A DNA stretch of 64,000 nucleotides from Periplaneta americana (taxonomy: Eukaryota; Arthropoda; Insecta; Blattodea; Blattidae). The first letter of the stretch is position 1. Every line of letters starts with the position of its first letter. The notes beneath the pieces were generated by a model that was given only the letters and a program-made list of their open reading frames with translations, did no database searches and was not told where the DNA came from. The DNA is taken from the NCBI RefSeq assembly GCF_040183065.1, contig NC_091122.1, positions 153,665,955 to 153,729,954 on the forward strand, in the 5' to 3' direction. Below, piece by piece: positions 24,001-34,400 of the stretch. The position numbers and the translations under genes are program-made.

Positions 24001-27000
24001 AGCAACTTTAAACTGTTGTAGCTCCGAAACCCTTTCACCCAATGATCAAAATCATGGTTTATTTTGATGCTGAGAAATTAAAGTTTATATTGACATATAA
24101 ACAGATTTTCTTACTTTTTATGGAAATGGAGGAATTTAGATTTTTCCTCATTACGATGCCTTTGCCTAGGAAAAAATATTTTAAAAATATATAGTTATAT
24201 TCCGCATTGAAAGTACAAATAAACACATATTTTTTACTGATGGCACGTTGATAAGAAAGTACTGAAAATATCAAATAAAGAAAATAAATAGTATGTGCGT
24301 GAACTAACCAGCTGACTGTGAAACGGGAGCTAGCCAAAACAAGCAAGGCCAGGAGACATAAACACGTGATGTGTCGTCTAGCAGTCATGGCTGTGCTAGC
24401 TTTATCACAGGTTTTTATAAACACAGGAGTAAAATAACGCCCAACGCTCGCTTATCTTCAGCTCTCGGCCAGTGTGTGGTGTACTGCGCCATTCAAGTCC
24501 ATGTGTGTGAAAATAATCTATTTAATACCCTCGAAACTTATTGCCGTACCACTAAGTAAACAATGCAGAATCCCTCTTAATAATGCAAGGTTTTTTCTCA
24601 ATATTTTTTTTTATATTTTTACAAATTGGCAAAAAGCCTAAAAGTAAGTAAAATCAAATTATCTGTCTCTCTGTGTACAATAAAAATAAGGATTACTTCT
24701 TAACATAACCTACCAAATGTCAGCTTCAAAATGAGCTCTCATTCAATGTTCTGCAGTAAATGGTTCCAGAGTTCTGAGCGCTGAAAGAGGCTTATTTTTA
24801 TAAAATACGCTAAATTTGTCGCTCAACAATACGAAAACCGTTAGACTTTCGATAGTATATTTTTCAAAATGCACTGTCCTCAGCACCTTGTATAAATAGG
24901 GAAAAAATTAGAGTATAAAAAAAATGCAAGGTTTTTTACTGATCGATTTCATGTGGAATAGCCCGTATGTAAACAGCACTTTAATGTCAGACAAAGCTAC
25001 AGCTACAATGTGGGGAAGCTAACTCCAATCACTGCCATGCCTGATAACAATACACCATGCAGGGAACTTAGCTTCAACGAAGCTTATTACATTAATTCAT
25101 GCACATATTTATGTGACTTCCAATAAACATATCTTTTGAGCACTTTAAATTAAGACTCGTTAAAAAATAAAAACTTCCCTTGAATAACACTAATTTCGAA
25201 TAAGTTCATGCTAAAAAGAAAACTTTCGCATTATTTCACGAGTTTAAACTTACGATATTTTGGTTTATTAGGGCTTCAAACATAATTTTTTTTTGCATTC
25301 ATCAGCTGAAAAATTGTATTTTGCGAATCCACGGCTAGGAAAAACTAGGTATCTCTGACATCAGTGATTCATGGTCAGTTTTGAAAAGACCAATCTTTGG
25401 CTACAAAGGTAAGCAGCTTCCACCATATATAGTCCATACTACAGAACGTCCATATGATAAAACGTCCATAAGATCAAAATGTCCATATTGTCAAAATGTC
25501 CATACGGTGAAAATGTCCATGTACTAAATGTCCATATGACAGAAAGGCCATATGATAAAACGTCCGTTAGGTGAAAATGTCCATAGTGTCAAACGTCCAT
25601 AATGTCCAACTTGAAAAGAAAATTCTGCTTGAATAGAACACAATAAATTTTATTCCATAACTCGTACAAATAAGTTATTAATCATCGGGAACCGGAGCCC
25701 CACTTTTAAGATTTAAGAGAATTTCTCCTTTTTCTTTGTACCTGTTGTAGTTTCTCATAATCCGGAGAATTAGTCTTTGATTCGTCAAATAAGTTTCATT
25801 CCTGGCTCTTTAATTTGTGTATGCTTCACTCTTGCTTGCAATATTTGTGTCCAAATTCCATTTTCTTTGCGCTTTAGGCACTGTATAAGTCGCCAAGTGG
25901 ATGGATGTACAGCCATCATGCATTGAAGAAGATTGTGCCAGTCTTCTACCTCGTTGTTTGTGTGCTGCATGCCTTTCAGGCTTGGGAGGTTCATGTTCCT
26001 GTATCGCCAATATATTTTTGTCATATCTCTATTAAAGTCATGATGTTGGTACAGGTATCCACGAAAAGAAGAAGTGGCTTATCCTTCTGTTGTGGCACTA
26101 ACTGAGGATTTCGTTCCGTCTTTAAAAAATTCAGTTCTGATTAGTTCTGCATTTGAAAATTTTTACATAGGTTACTATAACTACCACGAACAATGGATTT
26201 AGTGTACATTATAGAGCTATGGACATTATGACTCTGGACATCAGAGTGAAGTGGACATTATACTACTATGGACATTTTGACGCTGGATATCAGAGTGAAG
26301 TGGACATTACAGAACTATGGACATTTTGACTCTGGACATCAGAGTGAAGTGGACATTATACTACTATGGACATTTTAACACTGGATATCAGAGTGAAGTG
26401 GACATTATACTACTATGGACATTTTGACTCTGGACATCAGAGTGAAGTGGACATTATACTACTATGGACATTTTAACGCTGGATATCAGAGTGAAGTGGC
26501 AGAGTGAAGTGGACATTATACTACTATGGACATTTTAACGCTGGATATCAGAGTGAAGTGGACATTATACTACTATGGACATTTTGACTCTGGACATCAG
26601 AGTGAAGTGGACATTATACTACTATGGACATTTTAACGCTGGATATCAGAGTGAAGTGGCAGAGTGAGTGGACATTATACTACTATGGACATTTTAACGC
26701 TGAATATCAGAGTGAAGTGGACATTATAGAGCTATGGACATTATGACTCTGGACATCAGAGTGAAGTGGACATTATACTACTATGGACATTTTGACTCTG
26801 GACATCAGAGTGAAGTGAACATTATAGAACTATGGACATTTTGACTCTGGACGATTTAACATGGACATTTTCAATGTTGACATTATTCCATGAACATTTT
26901 GACGTATGGACATTATAATCCTGGACTTTATATCTGGTAACCAGGTAAGCATGACCACTTGAACACAAAGGATAACTGACTAAAAATGTATTCTGCAGAG

Positions 27001-28423
27001 ATTTTAGGTTGTTCATTACACAGGCTCAGTAACAAGAAATAAGTGTAACAAAAAGTGTACTGAAAATTTAAATTCAGTGTATCATGTACCATTTTATTTG
27101 GCAAATCACAGGGAAGTGACCATCAATGACACAGAACAATATTTAAGGAACAGGATCTATGTACTAAAAAGAAAAGGGAAAACAGAACACATACCTTAGT
27201 GTCTTCTGGCCGATAATCTAAGAGGAGTGACAGAGACATGACAGTACAGTCAAATTTTCCGGATTTGGCTGTGCGTGAGGGATGGACAACAATATGAGGA
27301 GATTCTGGCAAAGCATACCGCTTTTCTCTGGCTATACGTTCTCGTTCATCTTGTTTCTTTTTCTCCTCTTCCTGCACAAAGAATATACCAAGTATAGCTA
27401 TTTTACACACTACAGAAATGTCCAAAATGTTCCAAATTGATGGACATATATAAAAATGTTCATGATCAGAACATATACAGTATATAGATCACATTTTATA
27501 CTGATGAATTTCAGTTTAACATGGCGACATTTACACTGCCTTTTATAACAATCAAGTCTCAATTACCACAGATTGTATTATTCACATTGTGTAACTGGGA
27601 GGGAAGCAAAAGGAAAAGATCACGGCCAACAGTATTTATATGCTTTGCAGCCACAATTCCTTTGATTTTGTTTTGGTTCCTTCTCTTTCTGCCTGTGAGA
27701 GCATATGCAACATTAGCTGCTTCGTCACTTTATAAATTACAAATCAAATTTCTTCCAGAAAAAGACGAGTAAGCAAAATGACTCCTTAAAACTCTTTTGG
27801 AAGGAATATTATATTCTTTTACGCGATTTATGAGGTATCTTGAGATGGATCATATGAAAATCGACCACTTTTACATTCTCTGAAAAAGATTCTACATGAC
27901 ATCAGGGAAGAAAAACTATCTGTTGGTTTTGATGAAAATGACATAATTTCTAAGCTTACTGCATTAGCAAACAGCATGGTAGAAGAAGAGATTGTAGATA
28001 AAAAGCATGAATGGTTCGGTAAAAGGAGTTTATGACCAAGAAAGCAAGCATGAGGAAGAGGTGGTAAGTGGCTTGGAATCTGTACAAGTGTAAGTGGTTT
28101 GTGTGACAGTACTTATACATGTACAAGGACTGTCCAAATATTTCAAGGGGCAACAGGAAAGTTTATTGACTGACAGTTATCAATTAAGAAAAAGTGGAGA
28201 GATGAAGAGAGATTATGTTGCCAAATTTATGTTTCTATTTTTTAAGCTGTAAATTTACTTTATTTGGAATCAGAAGGTGGAGAACAGTAGTCAGGGATAG
28301 AGGACAATGGGCATCAGTTGTGAAGAAAGCAATGGCCAAACTCTGAGGGCTGTATTCTAAAGAAGACGAAGAATTTAGTTTGTAGATAATTCTTTATTTA
28401 TTGGCGTTAGTGTCTTTGTGTGA

Positions 28424-28472
<49 letters not shown>

Positions 28473-31400
28473 CGCGTGTGTCTAGCAATAAAAATCTTTA
28501 AAATAAATTCATAATAAGTTTTACTAGTTAATTAAGTTTAACCAGGAAGCACTGAACTAAATTAGCAAATTAAAAGTAAAACTTTACTCAAGTTTTGACA
28601 AAATAATCTATGTATTCTTTATTCCAAAAGCAAACATAAAACACCTTTTCTTACTTTTATATACTCCTTGTAAGAAGCATCCCAGAATAATCGATATTAA
28701 TGTATTAATTTCACGAGTTGTAATACTCTTTCGCTTAACCACTTCTTTTCTTTACTAGCGATGTACATGCTGACAAACAACAAGTATGCATTCAAAAGTT
28801 ACCTGTTATTGCTCTCTCAGTGAGAACCATAATATTGACACTGAACACAACAAATGTTATGTAACATGCATAACAAATTTCTGTAACATTTCATAATATT
28901 TATTTATATGCCACAACAGAGCAAATGCCCCGATTACAATAGCATTATACAAATTATGTTTTCTAGTTTAAATGTAAAGTAATACAACAAATATAAATTA
29001 ATGCAAGAAACAAAAAGTATTACAAAAAAATACATATAATAATGTTAAATTTAAATATAACACAAAAAGAAAAATCAAAAGAAAGTAAAATTAAAATAAA
29101 ACAAAAAGTTCTGTAACATAGCTCGATCAGGATGTGGCTTTTTCTTTTTTTAAAATTGGCTTTAAGTAAAACATCCGAGTGATGTTGCCCTTCACACGAT
29201 CAGGACGTAGTCTTACTTTATAAAGGTCTGCACGGGCCAAAATTCTTAGTCCCAGCCGAGCCTGATCTGAGCCAGACTCGAAATTCGATATTAGCTTAAT
29301 TATTTTCAACTGAGCCTGACCTCAAACCCGAAATTAGCTTAGAAAGACACGGAGAAGTACAGAATCAAACTAATGGGCGTAGAAACAAAATGAGTTACTT
29401 AAAATTATTTGTTTTGCTACTGTCACCAGACTAGTAGATAAAGCAGAGGTCAAGGGTCAGGAACAGAGATTATCACTCCGACTCTTCCAGGTGAAACAAT
29501 TAATGCATCACAGAGTCGAGACGAGACAAGTGCTATTATGAAATATGAAGTCGAACTAAACAATAACTTACGATACAGGTATGGTAGTCTACTGTTCTGG
29601 ATGAGTGTGGGGTGGACATCTAATCATGCATGCATTAAAATTTTCATATTATTTTTTAATCAGTACATAATTTGCAAAAAAAAAATTATTTGTGCTTCTT
29701 TAAGACTCAAGCCCAGTCCAAACCTGACAAGCATAAGCAAATTTCAACCTGAGCCCAGCTCACGGGCCGGGTCGAGTCTAGGCCTGTGGGCTTCACCCGA
29801 GCCCGTGCAGACCTCTATTACTTTATACAGTTTCACCCTGATTATCCGTCACCCTATTAACCGATTGATGGATTATCCATCTTTCTTTCGCTCTAATTTT
29901 TGGTGCAGAAAAAATATTAAGTACTGTACATTATGTTAATATATATGTTATTCTAGAGAGCATTATTATAAGCCTTTACTATTACACAATATGTAGTAGG
30001 AATGCTACCATTGCCGGCAACACAGTTACTTGTGGAAGGGGGTGTTTCTCCCAACTTTTAAAACAGTCATTACCTACTTTCAAAGAAATAACCCCTAGAA
30101 CTTCCACACAATTGCAAACCCGTAAATCTTTCAGTCCTTGTCCTACTGTTCAAATGGTCGTACTATATAATGTAAAATGTCTTCCATGAGTGTAAAAAGA
30201 AAACATATTGTGTTAAGTATGGAAAAAAAATTCAAATAAATGAGCAGTGTGTGAAAGGAGAACCTATGGCTCATCAGAATACTAGATTGGCATTACAACT
30301 ATGTGCGACTTAATGAAAGAATAAGAATGAAGTATATAAAGCATGTAAATCCACAACACGAGACCTCTGCTATTCTTATTTTTCTGCAGACAGCCATCAC
30401 AAAGAGTTTCCTTGGTCCTTAAAAACCCATCATTAACAACTGAGAAAATTATGAAACTCTAAGTACAGTATTAATGCACGCAATTTATGAAAATCTTTCA
30501 TGGTATAGATCAGTGGTTCTCTAACTTATTAGCACTGCAGACCCCCTTTCTATAGATGAGTATTTTCGCAGACCCCTTCAAAGTCGTCAATGGAATGATG
30601 GATATGATGAAAGATGAGTGGAACGGAGAAAAATTCTGCTGAAAACCCGGGTTCAAATCCCGATGCTGGAGAGAATTTTTCTCCGTTCCACTCATCTTTC
30701 ATCATACGATGATGCAGAATTTCTGCACGGAAATATCATATGTACTTCGGTACATCGTAATAATATAGGAATGATGGATAGCTTAGATTTTGAGATTAAT
30801 ATTAAGTGAATATGAGTAGTGATATTTCTGTTATATTGTACAAAATTGAATTAATATTAACTGTATATGTGAATTAAACAAAATGTAAATAATAACAGTG
30901 TACTGAAAAAAAGTAGACAGTCTTCATTAATACATTACAGCAGAGATGATTTTAAAAACAGTAAAGCAAAAAATACTCTAAATTCCAATACAATCTTCGT
31001 ATAATATTTTACTGAAAAAAAAAAAAAAAAAAAAAAAAATCAAGTTTCCCTACTTCAGTGAGAATGCTGAAATTGCTTTCTTTGTGCTTAAAATGTATAT
31101 TAGGATCAACGTCAATTATCTTTAATCTCAAGCATGTTGCCACATTTACTCTGTTTTTTAACAGTGATGATACAGCAAAGAACAAAAAATGCCTGCTCAC
31201 ACAAGTCGTGGAAATGGCATTAAATGTTTCAAGGCTCATACTGAGAGTTCTTTATGTTCTGTATGAACTTTCAGCCAAAAATTAAAATGCTGAAATTCAC
31301 TTAAACATTTTTCCAAACAGTGTCAATGATAACTCAACAAGCCGATCTTTCTCCTTTTGGTGAGATTGTGAGTTTCCGTGTTGATAAAGAGAATTTATAG

Positions 31401-34400
31401 CCACATATTGTTAGAATTAGGAACCGGAAAATAATCTCTGTGTTTATCTTCATATTGTGCTGACATTTATGCCAATGAGTGCAGTCAGTAGAGCGCCCGA
31501 GGTTGGGATTCGATCCTGGCCCAGGTTGATGGCATTTAAGTGCGCTAAAATGCGACAGGCTCATGTCAGTAGATTTACTGGCATGTAAAAACTCCTGCGG
31601 GACAAAATTCCGGCACACCAGCAATGCTGATATAACCTCGGCAGTTGCAAGTATCGTTAAATAAATCATAATTCACAATTTTTACAATTTTTTACGCCAA
31701 TGATTGCTTATAAACAAAATTTACAAAATGTATGTGGTTATTATGTTTAAATTTGTATTTTACTGTTTAATAAATTTAATAACACAAGAAGGCTGTCAAA
31801 TTATTATTATTTTTTTTCATTTCATTTATTTACATTCCATAGATCTTACAAGTTAAAATTTTACAAGTTTATAATTTTTGGCGAGATGAAGTGCGATGAA
31901 CGAATTTATAAACTGTACCAAAAACGGCCAATGTACTTGAGACATTATTGTAACACGAAAAATCCTTCCTACAATCTCATACTGTTTAGTAACATACAAA
32001 GGCTGTCCACAACATTTGAACGAATATATAAGTTGTCTCAACAAAAATAAAGACCAATGCACTTCTAACATTACTGCCACATAAAAAAATAAAAACCTTT
32101 CTGAAGGAAGGAAACAAAGGCCCTTATTCAGAATAATTGCGGACTCCCATAATGAGTTTTGGGGAACCCACTTTGAAAACCAATTTTCTTCGATTAACCA
32201 TTCAGTCCATCCCTTCATTACCACGGACAACAGAGGTTCTACTGTACCTATAATTTTTTCATACGAACAAATTGCAGTTCATGTCTAAGATGATGAAATC
32301 AATTGCTGTTGCATGTGCTTCTCTCACTGGCAAGGGGCCAGAGAATCAGAACAATAGCCAAAGGCAATGTGAATGAAAAACATAATTGGTTTCTAATGTG
32401 GAGTTGCGGCTAGCAATGAAGCTATTAGCAACATATTTTGCCAACAGAATGTGGTGTTCCCAAGCGATCACCCATCCAAGTATCGACCAACGTTGCTTGA
32501 CTTTGGTGAGTGAATGAGAACCGTTATTTTCAACATGATATGGCTGGCAAGAATCTTCTTTTGGTTGTTCTACTTAAGTTGCAATGCAGATAATTCCCGA
32601 ATAATCGAGAGTTGACTGTACAATGAATAAAGACCATAGCTTTACCTCTTTTTTCTTTTTCTCGTCATCTTTGTCCTCCGAATCTTGCTTAGGCATAGGT
32701 TCAGGATCTTCACCCTTCTTGACCTCTTCCTCTTCAGCCTTCTCTGCCTCCGTCTTAATAGCCTTGGTGAGCCGTGCAATAAGCTGAGATTTTAGTCCCT
32801 TCGGACTCAAGGTTCGTGCCTCCAATTCCTGTCGAAGTTCATTCACCTGAGCAGGCACACATAACAGCAAATCACCACGATACTAGTTGTGGCACTGTTA
32901 AAATTATGTCTTAATGGATTGTCACCAGAACTATTTATCTAATGATTAGCCTACTGCCTGAATTTATAAGGAAATACAACTTACATATCAATATCACATT
33001 CTAAAATTTTTATTCTATGAACATTAGATCTCACAAAGGAACTGTTAATGAGTTCATGTGAAAACCTCTCCTTCAACTGCACACACTGTTAGCTCTCTAG
33101 AGCAGAGCAGATAGACAAATACAAAAAAATTAGCTGGTCATAAATTCAGTAGTTACCAGCCTTGAGTAGTGCTGTCAGCTATTTTCCATATGAAATGTAA
33201 CGTGTTGCAACACTTCTTGAGGTCATTGCTCTGCAGCAGGAGTGAGTGTGAGTAATTGCAATCATTCACTCTGCAAGATTTGCAAGACGAGAATGTAAAC
33301 AAAAATGTCATCAGATACACTTCGATCAAGTTACTGTATATTCGTGACACTTAACATATTACTTAACATTACTGTAAACTTAATTTCTTTTCTAAATTAA
33401 GTTATTTTTAATTTCTTCAAAGATAACTTAAATGGAGATTGAGTTACAGAATGTGTATTCGTAATAATGTTATTTTATAAGAATGTACATTCTTTACTAT
33501 TTTGTAATTACGTAAAAAGTGAAGAAATCAACATACTGTGAATGTTTTTTTATTGGGTTATTTTACAACGCTGTATCAACATCTAGGTTATTTAGCGTCT
33601 GAATGAAATGAAGGTGATAATGCCGGTGAAATGAGTCCGGGGTCCAGCACCGAAAGTTACCCAGCATTTGCTCGTATTGGGTTGAGGGAAAACCCCGGAA
33701 AAAACCTCAACCAGGTAACTTGCCCCGACCGGGATTCGAACCCGGGCCACCTGGTTTCGTGGCCAGACGCGCTGACCATTACTCCACAGGTGTGGACCTG
33801 TGAATGTTAAATAAGGTATCAAAATTAGAGTTAAAGTGGTTATAGCATAACAAAGAATATTAAAAATGAAACAATTTGCGTAATTAATTGATCAAATACT
33901 TTACGTTTGCATCTACAGTAATCTGATCAAAACGTATTTGATGAGACGTTTTTGTTTACATTCTCCTCTTAAAAGTCTTGCGGAGTGAATGACTGGAGTT
34001 ACATTCACCCTCACTGCGAAGAAATGATCTCAAGGAACATTGCACTGTTGCAACACATTACATTTTTTTACATTAGACCATGATAATATCTTTGAAAAAT
34101 ATTGGAGTGCAAGAGTTCAAATGACTTTATTGTCAAACGCCTGGCATTAGAAAACAACAACAACATTTCGTATTCTCAAAACACATAACAAAAAACTTAT
34201 TTGACAAAACTTGTTCGCATTGACTTCGTCTATTACCACTGTGAATTAATGTAATTGGTTCCTTTCCACCCTATATAAATGGAACTTCAACACAAAAAAT
34301 CCCTGGAAGCATATTTCCCCGAAAAAGTACATTTTAATAATAGAATGTGAGTGAAAAGTAACACTTTCCATTTCTTTTGTTTGCCGCCATCTTTCAACTG

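Larger units (their letters stand above)
25425..26933 (-). mobile_element. MULE-like element with minisatellite inverted ends
   Basis: The left part (25440-25610) repeats (A)TGTCCATA every 15-20 bases. The right part (26205-26900) is packed with the complement, TATGGACATT, in a ~49-bp tandem array. The two ends are therefore long inverted repeats built from one short motif; outermost bases are ATATATAGTCCA on the left and, read back, ATATAAAGTCCA on the right. The ~590 bp between carry a transposase relic on the minus strand. No 9-bp target duplication was found, so the outer limits are approximate. Confidence 0.65.
30511..32182. mobile_element. hAT-like element inserted in Tigger copy 1
   Basis: Left end CAGTGGTTCTCTAACTTATT..GCAGACCCC; right end, read back, TGGTTTTCAAAGTGGGTTCC. 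Both are of the CAGTGGTTYTC(A)AA.. GC.GACCCC class found in hAT elements. Inside are a hairpin, a SINE (31467-31670) and a short diverged tandem pair at 31875-32110. The 8-bp duplication is not visible and the right limit is approximate. Confidence 0.5.
29828..32244 (+). mobile_element. Tigger-family element, copy 1, disrupted
   Basis: Left end CAGTTTCACCCTGATTATCC and right end, read back, CAGTAGAACCTCTGTTGTCC, flanked by TA (29826-29827, 32245-32246). It shares its interior with the element at 46335-48495, including a decayed HTH start (reading KRKHIVLSMEKK near 30195-30230, broken by a frameshift) and the block around 30340-30430. A hAT element and SINEs have inserted into it. Confidence 0.75.

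Noticed and set aside
24059..24424. Minus-strand 121-codon frame, matched by a 120-codon frame at 52734-53096 in the second element copy
   Set aside because: The frame is open in both copies with a 3-base gap, which looked coding. But of roughly twenty base differences between the copies most change the amino acid, so there is no sign of purifying selection, and the product matches nothing. Treated as chance in an AT-rich element.
26205..26860. Regular repeat array resembling a CRISPR
   Set aside because: Units are head-to-tail tandem repeats without unique spacers, in an insect intron, and belong to transposon ends.
29538..29939. Plus-strand 133-codon frame with a Ser/Pro-rich end
   Set aside because: It runs across the right end of a hAT MITE and into a Tigger, so it cannot be a host gene; the Ser/Pro-rich text is translated terminal repeat.
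33724..33797. Possible tRNA gene (also at 12370, 23275, 31470 and 57380)
   Set aside because: Boxes A and B are present, but the sequences do not close into a proper acceptor stem and continue into repeat bodies with target duplications. They are SINE heads.
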